The notes under the pieces were generated by a model. It ran no database searches. It saw only the letters and a list, made by a program, of their open reading frames with translations, and was not told the origin of the DNA. The position numbers were made by a program, and so were the translations under genes. A stretch of DNA of 64,000 nucleotides from NCBI GenBank assembly GCA_009780695.1, contig WQZN01000012.1:22664-86663 (forward strand). Direction: 5' to 3'. How positions within the stretch are numbered: position 1 is the first letter of the stretch; each line of letters begins with the position of its first letter. Positions 18,579-27,749 of this stretch are shown piece after piece. The stretch comes from Microbacteriaceae bacterium (GTDB lineage: Bacteria > Actinomycetota > Actinomycetes > Actinomycetales > Microbacteriaceae).

Positions 18579-20057
18579 ATGAGTATAGAAGATGTGTTCG
18601 ACTCACCGATGGCGCGCGGCGCCGCGGGCGAGTTCCGCGTCGCCGAGCTCGCCGAGCTCGCGCGCGGGCATCTTCTCGACCGAGTTCGTGCGCTCGACAC
18701 CGAGATCGCGGCACTGCAGGCGCAGCGCGTGCAACTGCTCGGCCGCATCGGCGACGAGGCGATGCAGCAGGCCGAGCTCGATGTCGAACTGCACCCTGAT
18801 GAGCCCCTCGACCGTCGCCGCGACCTGCAGTGGCGTTCGGCCGCGCTCGGCGTCGCGGCGGCCACGAACATCGGGGCCGAGGCCGCACGGCGTCAGCTCG
18901 CCGAAGCGTGGGTGCTGACGCAGAAATGCCAGTCGAGTCTCCGTGCGCTGCTGTGCGGCGACATCTCGCTCGGCCATGCGCGCGTCATCGCACGCGAGGT
19001 CGCCGAGATGGATGTCGTGGCGGCGGGTGCGGCGCAGAGTGCGCTGCTGCCCTACGCGCAGCGCCTCTCGGTCGGTCTGTTCGCGCGGAAAGCGCGCGAG
19101 GTGCTCGACCGCAATGACCCTGAGAAGCTCGTCGACCGTCACCGCCGGGCCTACGCCGACCGCAATCTCTCCCTCGACGGGGCGCGCGACGGCATGGCGA
19201 CGCTCACGGCCTACCTCGACGCGGCCGACGCGGCGGTCATCCGCTCGGGGCTGAGCAATGCGGCGCAGTCTGCGCGGCGGTCGGGCGATGCCCGCACGCG
19301 GCGTCAGCTCGAGGTCGACCTGTTCGTCGACCTGCTCATGGAAGGCGAGGTCACGGTCGGGCGCATCGACGGAGCAGCGGTTGGCGACGCGACGACGGCG
19401 ACTGCTGCGCCGCCCGATCGGCTTGAATCGGGGGCCCTCGTTGGCGCAGGCCTGGGAGTATCGACTTCCAACAGGCTCGACCGTGCCCGCGTCGTCGATC
19501 TCGCGCCCGTGACGGTGAGTCTGCTCGTCCCGGCGGCGACCGCGGCGGGCGGCGACGATGCACCCGGGAAGATCGAGGGCGTCGGAATGATCGACCCGGG
19601 CAAGGCGCGCGAACTGATCGCGCGGGCGCCCTCGCTGCGGCGCATCCTGACCGATCCGATCCAGAGCGCCGTCGTCGACTTCGATCGGAAGACCTATCGG
19701 GTGCCGGCCGAGCTCAAGCGCATGATCCTGCTGCGCGACGGGCGCTGTCGGGCTCCGAACTGCGGCAGACCGATCGCAGAGATCGACCACTCGCGCGACT
19801 TCGCGCGGGGCGGCACGACGAGCCGCGCCAACCTGGCCGGGCTCTGCCGCAGTCATCACCATGTCAAACACGAGACGGCCTGGCGGCTCACGCAGCTCGC
19901 CGACGGCGTGCTCGACTGGGTGGGGCCGAACGACCGGCACTACCGCACGTATCCCGACACGATCCTGCCGGCACCGCCTCCTCCCGATCCGGTCGAGGAA
20001 TGGGAAGAGGCGCCCTTCGATCTGCCGAGCAAGCGGCGGCCCGACCGTGCGGCATAG
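18579..20057 (+). CDS. DUF222 and HNH endonuclease domain protein
   Basis: This 492-residue protein starts with a long helical DUF222 region (about 20-330). It ends in an HNH nuclease domain, RDGRCRAPNCGRP...IDHSRDFARGG...NLAGLCRSHHHVKH (about 385-430), with the two CxxC zinc-binding pairs complete. Actinobacteria carry many such genes in scattered copies; their role is unsettled. The ATG at 18579 is preferred over an in-frame ATG at 18531 because a TAGCAT -10 box ends 7 nt before it, making a leaderless mRNA. Confidence 0.88.
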   Translation: MSIEDVFDSPMARGAAGEFRVAELAELARGHLLDRVRALDTEIAALQAQRVQLLGRIGDEAMQQAELDVELHPDEPLDRRRDLQWRSAALGVAAATNIGAEAARRQLAEAWVLTQKCQSSLRALLCGDISLGHARVIAREVAEMDVVAAGAAQSALLPYAQRLSVGLFARKAREVLDRNDPEKLVDRHRRAYADRNLSLDGARDGMATLTAYLDAADAAVIRSGLSNAAQSARRSGDARTRRQLEVDLFVDLLMEGEVTVGRIDGAAVGDATTATAAPPDRLESGALVGAGLGVSTSNRLDRARVVDLAPVTVSLLVPAATAAGGDDAPGKIEGVGMIDPGKARELIARAPSLRRILTDPIQSAVVDFDRKTYRVPAELKRMILLRDGRCRAPNCGRPIAEIDHSRDFARGGTTSRANLAGLCRSHHHVKHETAWRLTQLADGVLDWVGPNDRHYRTYPDTILPAPPPPDPVEEWEEAPFDLPSKRRPDRAA

Positions 20058-20122
20058 CGCTGAGTTCGCCGGCGATTCGCGAGCGTGGGGCATCCCGCCC
20101 GTGCGGCCGATATCGTGCGGGG

Positions 20123-20566
20123 ATGACCTCGATCGTGCCCGTCCGTCTCGAAGACCGTTCCGAATGGCTCGAGCTCTGGCACGGCTATCTGAGCTTCTAC
20201 GAGTCCGAACTCGACGACGCGATCACCGCGTCGACGTTCGCGCGACTGCTCGACCCGGTGTCCGACGTGCACGGCGCCCTGGCGCGCGACGACGGAGGCC
20301 GTGCGATCGGCCTGGTCCACTGGCTGACGCACCCCGCGACCTGGGCGACGAGCGACTACTGCTATCTCGAGGATCTCTTCGTCAGCCCCGACGCACGCCG
20401 TTCGGGCGCCGGCGCCGCGCTGATCGAGCACGTGCGCGCCTGGGCGGAAGAGCACGGCTCGGCGAAGGTCTACTGGCTCACCGCCGAGACGAACGAAGCG
20501 GCGCGTTCCCTCTACGAGCGGGTCGGCAAGCGCAGCGGGTTCATCCAGTACTCCATCGGGCTGTAG
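20123..20566 (+). CDS. GNAT family N-acetyltransferase
   Basis: This 147-residue acetyl-CoA-dependent acetyltransferase has YLEDLFVSPDARRSGAGAALIEHV, the acetyl-CoA motif A (about 78-100), and the C-terminal NEAARSLYERVG. The acceptor is unknown. A TATCGT -10 box lies 6 nt before the ATG, so the mRNA is likely leaderless. It converges with glpX, only 8 bp between the two stop codons. Confidence 0.88.
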   Translation: MTSIVPVRLEDRSEWLELWHGYLSFYESELDDAITASTFARLLDPVSDVHGALARDDGGRAIGLVHWLTHPATWATSDYCYLEDLFVSPDARRSGAGAALIEHVRAWAEEHGSAKVYWLTAETNEAARSLYERVGKRSGFIQYSIGL

Positions 20567-20574
20567 GCGCGCCG

Positions 20575-21573
20575 TCACCACTTCTCGGGGCGGTGCTCCG
20601 CGCTGATGCGGCGGATCGTGCCGCTCGCGGAACGCAGCACGAGCGACTCCGTGCGGATGACCTGCGGGGTCCGCTCCACCCCGTGCAGGAGGTCGCCGCC
20701 CGTCACCCCCGTCGCGACGAAGTACGTGTTGTCGCCCGAGACGAGGTCGTCGAGCCCGAGGATGCGGTCGAGCTCGTGCCCGGCCTCCCGCGCCCACTGC
20801 GCCTCGGCATCGTCGCGCGGCGCGAGCCGCCCCTGCAGTACTCCGCCGAGCGCCTTGACCGCGCACGCGGTGATGATGCCCTCGGGAGTGCCGCCGACGC
20901 CGATGCACAGGTCGACGCCCGAGCCGGGCCGCGCGGCGTCGATCGCGCCGCCGATGTCTCCGTCGGACAGCAGCCGGGTGCCGGCCCCCGCCGAGCGGAT
21001 CTCGTCGATCAGCCCCTCATGGCGCGGTCGGTCGAGCACGGCGACGCGCAGGTCCGAGGGGTGCTTGCCGAGCTTCCGTGCGAGCTCGCGCACGTTGTCG
21101 CGCACCGACTGGCCCAGGTCCACGACGCCGACGCCCGCGGGGCCGCAGGCGATCTTGTCCATGTAGAACACGTGATGCAGGTCGTACATCGAGCCGCGGT
21201 CGCTCACCGCGATCACGCTCAGGGCGCCGGGGCGCCCGGTCGCGGTGAGGCTCGTGCCGTCGATCGGGTCGACGGCGATGTCACACGCGGGCCCGTCGCC
21301 GCGGCCGACGCGCTCGCCGTTGTAGAGCATCGGGGCGTGGTCCTTCTCGCCCTCGCCGATCACGACCGTGCCGTCGCAGGCGACCGTGCCGAGGAACGCG
21401 CGCATCGCGTCGACCGCAGCGCCGTCGGCCGCGTTCTTGCGGCCGCGGCCGATCCACGGCGACGCGGCGATCGCCGCCGCCTCGGTGGCGCGCACGAGCT
21501 CCATGGCGAGGTTGCGGTCGGGGGTGAGGACGTCGGCGTCGCGGGGCGCGTCCGTCTGCTGCAGAAGTGTCAT
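20575..21573 (-). CDS. glpX: Fructose-1,6-bisphosphatase class II
   Basis: This 332-residue enzyme removes a phosphate from fructose 1,6-bisphosphate in gluconeogenesis. Typical GlpX features are IGEGEKDHAPML, the metal-site motif DPIDGTSLTA, and VGGTPEGIITACAVKALGG. It is the only such phosphatase gene in the window and complements pckG. A TAGCGT -10 box lies 7 nt upstream of the ATG. That box overlaps the stop codon of the preceding MFS gene, so glpX probably has its own leaderless promoter besides possible read-through. Confidence 0.96.
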   Translation of the reverse strand: MTLLQQTDAPRDADVLTPDRNLAMELVRATEAAAIAASPWIGRGRKNAADGAAVDAMRAFLGTVACDGTVVIGEGEKDHAPMLYNGERVGRGDGPACDIAVDPIDGTSLTATGRPGALSVIAVSDRGSMYDLHHVFYMDKIACGPAGVGVVDLGQSVRDNVRELARKLGKHPSDLRVAVLDRPRHEGLIDEIRSAGAGTRLLSDGDIGGAIDAARPGSGVDLCIGVGGTPEGIITACAVKALGGVLQGRLAPRDDAEAQWAREAGHELDRILGLDDLVSGDNTYFVATGVTGGDLLHGVERTPQVIRTESLVLRSASGTIRRISAEHRPEKW

Positions 21574-21583
21574 GTTCCGGACG

Positions 21584-22879
21584 CTAGGCGCGCGGTGCGA
21601 CCGCCGGCGCCGCCTCGGGCTGTGAAGATCCGGCCTCCTTGACGTCGCGGGAAATTCCCCGACCGAGCACGACCGCTGCGGCGACCATCATGACGAGGCC
21701 GAGCCAGTACGGCGCCGAATGCGAGACGGCTGCGTACAGGCCGCCCGCGAGGAGCGGCGCCACCATGCCGATCGCCGACTGCAGCGACGAGGTCGCGCCC
21801 GCGAGCCAGCCCTGCTCGTCGTCGCCGACGGAGTTGGACAGAATGCCGTCCATCGTGGCGGTCGCCGCCCCTTGACCCGCCGCGAGCACGAGCGTGCCGA
21901 TGACGAACACGAGCGGCTGTGCGAGCACCGAGCCGACGATCGCGAGCGCGAGCAGGCCGACGGCCTGCGCGACGATGCCGCTGACGACGACGCCGCGCTC
22001 GCCGATGCGCGGCAGCAGGAAGCGGAGCAACACGCCCTGGATGACGATGTCGACGATGCCGACGGCCGCGGTGGTGAGGCCGATCGCGGTCGCGTTCCAT
22101 TGGATCGAGTCCATCGCGAGCACGCTGAAGTTGTTCACGAAGAACGCGAACGGCACGGCGGTCAGGATGAGGCCGAAGATCAGGCCGCGCAGCTCGCGGC
22201 GGGCGAAGACATCCTTGAACGTCGAGAAAGGGTGGATGTCGCGCACCTCGAGCCGGGCCGAACGGTTCTCGGGCCGCAGGCTCTCGGGCAGCACGAACAG
22301 GCTCAGCAGTGCGATCACGAGCGCGATCGCGGCGGTCGCGAACACCGGCAGCTGCACGCTGATCGACGCGAGCAGGCCGCCGAGCGCGGGCCCGATCATC
22401 GTGCCGATGCCCGTGAGCGCACCGAGCATGCCGAAGCGCTGCGCGCGCTTCTCGGGAGGCGTGATGTCGGCGAGGTAGGCGAAGAGGGCGGGCAGGTCGC
22501 CCGCGGTGAGGCCCTGCACGATGCGGCCGAGCAGCAGCATCCAGATCGAGCCGCCGATGCCGAAGAGGGCGTAGCCGACGACCGCGCCGAAGGCGGCGAC
22601 CACGATCACCGGGCGGCGGCCGAAGCGGTCGGAGAGCCGGCCGAGGAACGGTGCGACGAGGAACGCGCAGAGCGCGTTGACGGTCTCGAGCAGGCCGACC
22701 CAGACCGCGAGACTGCCGTGGCCGGGCACGTACTGCTTGACGACGAAGGGCAGGACGGGAAGCACGACGGTCATGCCGGCCATGGTCAGCATCGTGATGA
22801 CGATCAGCATCGCCCAGGCACGGCGGGTGTCGGCGGGGGCCCGGTCCGCGGCAGAAGGCGAGGAATTCACTGAACTCAT
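21584..22879 (-). CDS. MFS transporter, tetracycline-resistance-like
   Basis: This 431-residue 12-helix exporter of the DHA1 type has GRLSDRFGRRPVIV (motif A after helix 2), GRIVQGLTAGDLPALFAYLAD (motif B region) and GPALGG (motif C, marking antiporters). It lies divergent from a TetR gene with repeats between them, so it is likely a TetR-repressed drug or metabolite exporter. A TACAGT -10 box lies 6 nt before the ATG and a TTGAAT -35 lies 16 bp further up; that -35 falls inside the candidate operator. The substrate is unknown. Confidence 0.88.
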   Translation of the reverse strand: MSSVNSSPSAADRAPADTRRAWAMLIVITMLTMAGMTVVLPVLPFVVKQYVPGHGSLAVWVGLLETVNALCAFLVAPFLGRLSDRFGRRPVIVVAAFGAVVGYALFGIGGSIWMLLLGRIVQGLTAGDLPALFAYLADITPPEKRAQRFGMLGALTGIGTMIGPALGGLLASISVQLPVFATAAIALVIALLSLFVLPESLRPENRSARLEVRDIHPFSTFKDVFARRELRGLIFGLILTAVPFAFFVNNFSVLAMDSIQWNATAIGLTTAAVGIVDIVIQGVLLRFLLPRIGERGVVVSGIVAQAVGLLALAIVGSVLAQPLVFVIGTLVLAAGQGAATATMDGILSNSVGDDEQGWLAGATSSLQSAIGMVAPLLAGGLYAAVSHSAPYWLGLVMMVAAAVVLGRGISRDVKEAGSSQPEAAPAVAPRA

Positions 22880-22885
22880 GCCATA

Positions 22886-22941
22886 ACTGTACCAATACCA
22901 GTTTTGAATTCAAGCCAGTTTTGGATCTGCATCGGTAAACT
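22886..22941. promoter_or_regulatory. Divergent promoters and candidate TetR operator
   Basis: Between the MFS and TetR genes lie a palindrome TTGAATTCAA (22904-22913) and two direct copies of CCAGTTTTG (22898-22906 and 22915-22923, 17 bp apart). The leftward -10 TACAGT is at 22886-22891 and the rightward -10 TAAACT at 22936-22941. The repeats overlap the leftward -35. Confidence 0.55.
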
Positions 22942-22948
22942 CGCAGCC

Positions 22949-23560
22949 ATGGCAGAGCAGCTGGCCCGCGAGCCCGGTCGCCGTGAGCGCAAGAAGGCGG
23001 CCACCCGCAAGGCGATCTCGAACGCCGCGACCGAGCTGTTCCTCGAGCGCGGCTTCGATCACGTGAGCATCCGCGAAGTGGCGGAGAAGGCGGATGTCTC
23101 GCCGACGACCGTCTTCGCGCACTTCCCCCAGAAGGAAGCCCTGATCTTCGACGAGGACGACGACCAGCGCGAACAGCTCGTCGCGGCCGTGCGCGACCGT
23201 CGGGCGGGCATCGACATCCCGACCGCCCTCCGCACCTACTACCAGCGTCAGATCGACAGCCCCGACGAGTACGACGACGAGTCGGTCCGCCTCTTCCTCG
23301 GGCTGATCGACAGCACGCCGGCCCTCACCGACTACGCGCAGCGGATGTGGCTGCGCCATGAGGACGCCCTGGCCGCAGCCATCGCGACCGACCTCGGTCT
23401 TGCGGCTCCGAGCGACGAGGTGCGCGCGTTCTCGCGGTTCGTGCTGCAGACCCAGCTGCTCTCGCTCGGCAGCCCGGATGCCGCAGCCATGGTCGACGCG
23501 GCCTTCGCGCTGCTCGAGCCCGGGTGGGCGGCATACGCCGCACGGCTCGGCCGAGGCTGA
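22949..23560 (+). CDS. TetR family transcriptional regulator
   Basis: This 203-residue regulator has the TetR helix-turn-helix at about residues 12-60 (ISNAATELFLERGFDHVSIREVAEKADVS...FAHFPQKEAL). The C-terminal domain is of the variable ligand-binding kind. It is divergent from the tetracycline-resistance-like exporter it presumably represses. The ATG at 22949 is preferred over 22904 because a TAAACT -10 box ends 7 nt before it (leaderless), and because 22904 falls inside the candidate operator. Confidence 0.88.
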   Translation: MAEQLAREPGRRERKKAATRKAISNAATELFLERGFDHVSIREVAEKADVSPTTVFAHFPQKEALIFDEDDDQREQLVAAVRDRRAGIDIPTALRTYYQRQIDSPDEYDDESVRLFLGLIDSTPALTDYAQRMWLRHEDALAAAIATDLGLAAPSDEVRAFSRFVLQTQLLSLGSPDAAAMVDAAFALLEPGWAAYAARLGRG

Positions 23561-23649
23561 CGCGCGGGTGCCCCCGACGGGCGGCTGCGGACGCCGCACG
23601 CCGTGGCAAGGCGCACGGCAAGCGACCGCGCATCTGACAGGCTGAACCC

Positions 23650-25113
23650 GTGGTCACCGTCGCCCTGAGCCCCAGCGCCCCCGTCATCGATCGCCGCATC
23701 TACGGCCAGTTCGCCGAGCACCTCGGCCGCGGCATCTACGAGGGGCTGTGGGTGGGGGCCGACAGCGACATCGCCAACAAGAACGGAATCCGCCGCGACG
23801 TGATCGCCGCGCTGCGCGACATCAAGGTGCCGGTCGTGCGCTGGCCCGGCGGATGCTTCGCCGACGAGTACCACTGGATGAAGGGCATCGGCGCCCCCGA
23901 CGAGCGCCAGGCGATGGTCAACACGCACTGGGGCGGTGTCGTCGAGCCGAACGAGTTCGGCACGCACGAGTACTTCGAGCTGCTGGACCAGCTCGACGCC
24001 GAGGCGTACATCTGCGGCAACGTCGGCAGCGGCGCGGTCGCCGAGATGGCCGACTGGGTCGAATACATGACGCTGGATGCCGGATCGCCGATGGCCGAGC
24101 TGCGCAGGCGCCACGGCCGCGAGCAGCCGTGGCGGGTGCCGTTCTTCGGCGTCGGCAACGAGAACTGGGGCTGCGGCGGCAACATGCTGCCGCTGCACTA
24201 CGCGAACCTGTACCGCCAGTTCCAGACCTACGTGCGCAACTACGGCGACAACCGCATCACGAAGGTCGCGGGCGGCGCGAACGCCGGCGACTACGAGTGG
24301 ACCGAGGTGCTGATGGCGCGCGCGGCCGGCCACATGGACGGCCTCAGCCTGCACTACTACACGCTGCCCACGGGCGACTTCGGCGTGAAGGGCGCGGCCC
24401 TCGGCTTCGGTGAGGCCGAGTGGTACGCGACGATCGACCACGCGCGCCACATGGACACGCTGCTGACCCGCCACGGCGAGGTGATGGACAAGCACGACCC
24501 CGGCAGGCGCGTCGGCCTCTACGTCGACGAGTGGGGCACCTGGTACGACGCCGCCGAGGGCACCAACCCCGGCTTCCTCTGGCAGCAGAACACGATGCGC
24601 GACGCGATGGTCGCCGCGCTGCACTTCCACATCTTCCACAAGCATGCGGCGCGCGTGCGCATGGCGAACATCGCCCAGATGGTCAACGTGCTGCAGGCGA
24701 TGCTGCTCACCGACGGCCCGCGCATGATCAAGACGCCGACCTACTTCGCATTCCAGCTCTACACCGACCACCACGACGCGCAGCTGCTCGAGCTGGGCGG
24801 CGCCGAAGAGCTGCCGGCTCACACCGACCTCACGGCCTCGCGCGCGGGCGACGGCAGCGACGATGTGACCGTCTCGGCGGTCAACTACGACCTCGAGCGC
24901 ACGGCCGTGGTCGAGGTCACGCTGCCGGGGCGGGTGCGGGAACTGGTGCGCGCAGACATCCTCGCCGCCGACCGCTTCGACGCCCACAACACCTTCGAGG
25001 CGCCTGACGCCGTCGGCATCAGCGCGTTCGAGGGTGCGGATGTCGCGGGCGACCGCCTCACGCTGACGCTGCCTCCGCACAGCATCGTGACGGTGCGCTC
25101 GCGCCTGGCCTGA
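23650..25113 (+). CDS. Alpha-L-arabinofuranosidase, GH51 family
   Basis: This 487-residue enzyme has no signal peptide, so it should cut terminal alpha-L-arabinofuranosyl residues from oligosaccharides inside the cell. GH51 landmarks are clear: [29 protein letters not shown], the acid/base glutamate in [11 protein letters not shown] (Glu about 171), HYYTLP, and the nucleophile in YVDEWGTWY (Glu about 294). The start is a GTG with no ribosome site. No arabinose genes are adjacent, so its substrate probably enters through a transporter encoded elsewhere. Confidence 0.94.
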   Translation: MVTVALSPSAPVIDRRIYGQFAEHLGRGIYEGLWVGADSDIANKNGIRRDVIAALRDIKVPVVRWPGGCFADEYHWMKGIGAPDERQAMVNTHWGGVVEPNEFGTHEYFELLDQLDAEAYICGNVGSGAVAEMADWVEYMTLDAGSPMAELRRRHGREQPWRVPFFGVGNENWGCGGNMLPLHYANLYRQFQTYVRNYGDNRITKVAGGANAGDYEWTEVLMARAAGHMDGLSLHYYTLPTGDFGVKGAALGFGEAEWYATIDHARHMDTLLTRHGEVMDKHDPGRRVGLYVDEWGTWYDAAEGTNPGFLWQQNTMRDAMVAALHFHIFHKHAARVRMANIAQMVNVLQAMLLTDGPRMIKTPTYFAFQLYTDHHDAQLLELGGAEELPAHTDLTASRAGDGSDDVTVSAVNYDLERTAVVEVTLPGRVRELVRADILAADRFDAHNTFEAPDAVGISAFEGADVAGDRLTLTLPPHSIVTVRSRLA

Positions 25114-25155
25114 TTCTCGGCCGTTCCTGTGGACCGGCCGCGTCACAATGGTGCG

Positions 25156-25719
25156 ATGCAGAGCGCGCAGAGCAGGCGAGGCCTCAAGGAGCGGGTCCTC
25201 GACCTCGTCTTCCTGATCGGCGTCGCCGTGAAGGGCCTCGACGGGGCGATCGAGCTGATCGGCGGTGCGTTCCTGCTGTTCGTCACGCCGACCGAGATCC
25301 TCGGGCTCACGCGCCGCGCGTTCGCGAGCGAGCTGGCGGAGGACCCGAACGATCCGATCGTCAACGGCATCCTGCACAGCATCGGGCACCTCGCCTCGGG
25401 TGACGCGCGCTTCCTCGCCGCGTATCTGCTCGTGCACGGCATCGTGAAGATCGCGGTCGTGATCGCGCTGCTCGTCGGCAGCCGTCGCGTCTACCCGTGG
25501 GCGCTCATCGTGCTGCTGCTCTTCCTGATCTACCAGGTCTACGAGATCGTGACCGCGCCGAGCGTCGGGGTCATCGTGCTGACCGCGCTCGACGTGTTCG
25601 TCATCTGGCTCACGTGGCGCGAGTGGCGCCACGGGCGCACCCTGCATCAGACCTGGCGCGAGACCGTGCACTGGGTGCTGCGGCGCGACCGCCACGGCAT
25701 CGAGCAGCCGACGGCATGA
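25156..25719 (+). CDS. DUF2127 family membrane protein
   Basis: This 187-residue protein has about four membrane helices (near residues 18-45, 90-112, 116-135 and 138-155) and a basic C-terminal tail. The pattern GVAVKGLDGAIELIGG...YLLVHGIVKIAVV is typical of DUF2127, a family without known function. A CACAAT sequence lies 6 nt before the ATG and could be the -10 of a leaderless mRNA. It follows the GH51 gene by 42 bp; a link to it is not evident. Confidence 0.75.
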   Translation: MQSAQSRRGLKERVLDLVFLIGVAVKGLDGAIELIGGAFLLFVTPTEILGLTRRAFASELAEDPNDPIVNGILHSIGHLASGDARFLAAYLLVHGIVKIAVVIALLVGSRRVYPWALIVLLLFLIYQVYEIVTAPSVGVIVLTALDVFVIWLTWREWRHGRTLHQTWRETVHWVLRRDRHGIEQPTA

Positions 25720-25886
25720 AGTGGGGCCTGGGGGGAGGTGACCCGAACACCTTCCCCCAAGCCCCTGCACAATGCCTGCCGGTAACGCTTCACCGGTGAC
25801 TCCCCACATGGATCCGGTGTGCCATCGGCTGGCTATGGCCAGGCTATTGGAAACCATGGCCCCTGAACAGGGGGGAATGTAACAAA

Positions 25887-25909
25887 GTTCGAACAGTGGG
25901 GATTCGAAC
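25887..25909. promoter_or_regulatory. TTCGAAC repeats upstream of glpD
   Basis: GTTCGAAC (25887-25894) and ATTCGAAC (25902-25909) lie exactly 15 bp apart in the 287-bp region before glpD. CGAAC-type half-sites are used by DeoR-family glycerol regulators such as GlpR, so this is a candidate operator. Nothing else clear is seen in 25720-26006. Confidence 0.4.
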
Positions 25910-26006
25910 GCCGGGGGATGCCGCGCCGTGAGTACCCGGCGAGTCGCTGTGGCAACGGGTCGTGCAAGTGCGCGATCCAGGCCAGGCTAGGTGCAGAGGA
26001 GACCCT

Positions 26007-27749
26007 GTGACCGATCGCACCGCACCCGCCGACACCGCTTATGCGGCATCCGTCCGCCCTGAGATCGAGGCCGTCGTGAGCCGCCCGAGCGCTGAGGTGC
26101 TGGTGATCGGAGGCGGCATCAACGGGGCCGGCACCTTCCGTGATCTGGCTCTGCAGGGTGTGGATGTCGTGCTCGTCGAGCGCGGTGACTGGGCCTCGGG
26201 GGCGTCGGCGGCGAGCTCGCACATGATCCACGGCGGCATCCGCTATCTCGAGAACGGCGAGTTCCGGCTGGTCAAGGAATCGGTGACCGAGCGCAACGGG
26301 CTGCTGCGCATCGCGCCGCACTACGTCAAGCCGCTGCCGACGACGATCCCGATCTTCACGGCTCTCTCGGGCATCGCGACGGCGCCGCTGCGCTTCCTGA
26401 CGCACGGCAAGGGCAAGCCGAAGGAGCGCGGGGCGGCGCTGATCAAGATCGGCCTCGAGATCTACGACAGCTTTTCAAGGGACGGCGGCGCCGTCCCCCG
26501 CCACCGGTTCCACGGGCACGCGGCATCCCTCAAGCAGCTGCCGCTCATCAACCCGCGGGTGAAGTACACCGCGACCTATTACGACGGCTCGCTCGTCAAC
26601 CCCGAGCGCCTCGCGCTCGACGTGCTCGACGAGGGCCTCGCGGCGGGCGGCCCGCAGGCGCGCGCGGCGAACTATCTCGAGGCGGTCGGCGCCCGCGCGG
26701 GCGCGATCGTGCTGCGCGACCGGATGACGGGCGAGGAGTTCGAGTTCACCGCCGACGTCGTCGTCAACACGACCGGCCCGTGGACCGACGTGACGAATGA
26801 CGTGCTCGGCACCCCGACCCGGTTCATGGGCGGCACGAAGGGCTCCCACATCGTCGTCGACAACCCCGAGCTGCACGCGGCGTGCGCGGGCCGTGAGCTG
26901 TTCTTCGAGCACCGCGACGGGCGCATCGTGCTCGTCTACCCGCTGCTCGGCAAGGTGCTCATCGGCACGACCGACCTCGAGCACGACATGGGGATGCCGC
27001 TCGCGGTGAGCGAGCGCGAGATCGACTACTTCTTCGAGCTCGTGCGCGACGTGTTCCCCACCATCGCGGTCGATCGCTCGCAGATCGTGTTCCGCTTCGT
27101 CGGCGTGCGGCCGCTGCCGCGCCACGACGACACGAACCCCGGCTTCGTCTCGCGCGACTACCGCATCGTGGCCTCGCCAGTCGCGGCGCTGCCGGGCACC
27201 GCGGTGCTGAGCCTGGTCGGCGGCAAGTGGACGACCTTCCGCGCCCTCGCCGAGCACCTGGCGAACGAGGTGCTCGCGCGCCTCGGGCGCGAGCGCACGG
27301 TCTCGACGGCCGGGCGCCCGATCGGCGGCGGCGCGGGCTACCCGACGACCGAGGCCGGGAGGACGCGCTGGGCCGCCGAGCACGCCGACGGCGTCGGCGA
27401 GGCGCGGGCGCGGGAGCTGCTCGAGCGGTATGGGACGAAGGCGGCGCTGGTGCTCGTGGCATCCGGCCCCGACGACCCCGCGCTCGACACGCTGCCGGCC
27501 TACACGCGCTCCGAGATCGCGCTCATCGCGCGCGCCGAGCACGTCGCCCACCTCGCCGACGTCGTGCTGCGGCGCACGAGCATCGCCTTCCAGGGGCTCG
27601 TCACGACCGCGGCCCTGCACGAGCTCGCCGAGATCGTCGGCGGGGTGCTCGGCTGGGACGACGCGCGGCGCGAGCGCGAGATCGACGAGACCGCGGCGCT
27701 GCTGACCGGGCACCACGGGGTCCGACTCGACGAGGGGGCCGTCGCATGA
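26007..27749 (+). CDS. glpD: Glycerol-3-phosphate dehydrogenase, FAD-dependent
   Basis: This 580-residue flavoprotein oxidises glycerol 3-phosphate to dihydroxyacetone phosphate at the membrane and feeds electrons to quinone. The FAD-binding GGGINGAG lies at 35-42, followed by [29 protein letters not shown] and GTTDLEHD, and then the C-terminal GlpD domain. The GTG at 26007 is chosen because AGAGGAG precedes it. The stop codon overlaps the ATG of glpK (ATGA), so the pair is translationally coupled. DeoR-like half-sites upstream may regulate it. Confidence 0.96.
   Translation: MTDRTAPADTAYAASVRPEIEAVVSRPSAEVLVIGGGINGAGTFRDLALQGVDVVLVERGDWASGASAASSHMIHGGIRYLENGEFRLVKESVTERNGLLRIAPHYVKPLPTTIPIFTALSGIATAPLRFLTHGKGKPKERGAALIKIGLEIYDSFSRDGGAVPRHRFHGHAASLKQLPLINPRVKYTATYYDGSLVNPERLALDVLDEGLAAGGPQARAANYLEAVGARAGAIVLRDRMTGEEFEFTADVVVNTTGPWTDVTNDVLGTPTRFMGGTKGSHIVVDNPELHAACAGRELFFEHRDGRIVLVYPLLGKVLIGTTDLEHDMGMPLAVSEREIDYFFELVRDVFPTIAVDRSQIVFRFVGVRPLPRHDDTNPGFVSRDYRIVASPVAALPGTAVLSLVGGKWTTFRALAEHLANEVLARLGRERTVSTAGRPIGGGAGYPTTEAGRTRWAAEHADGVGEARARELLERYGTKAALVLVASGPDDPALDTLPAYTRSEIALIARAEHVAHLADVVLRRTSIAFQGLVTTAALHELAEIVGGVLGWDDARREREIDETAALLTGHHGVRLDEGAVA

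Noticed and set aside
18579..20057. HNH gene as part of a mobile element
   Set aside because: No integrase, repeats or intron structure surround it; DUF222/HNH proteins are common stand-alone genes in actinobacteria.
25895..25915. tRNA-like GGGATTCGAACG sequence (T-loop complement) before glpD
   Set aside because: The flanking bases cannot form a T-arm stem, and no acceptor, D or anticodon arm follows, so it is not a tRNA or an attachment site remnant on present evidence.
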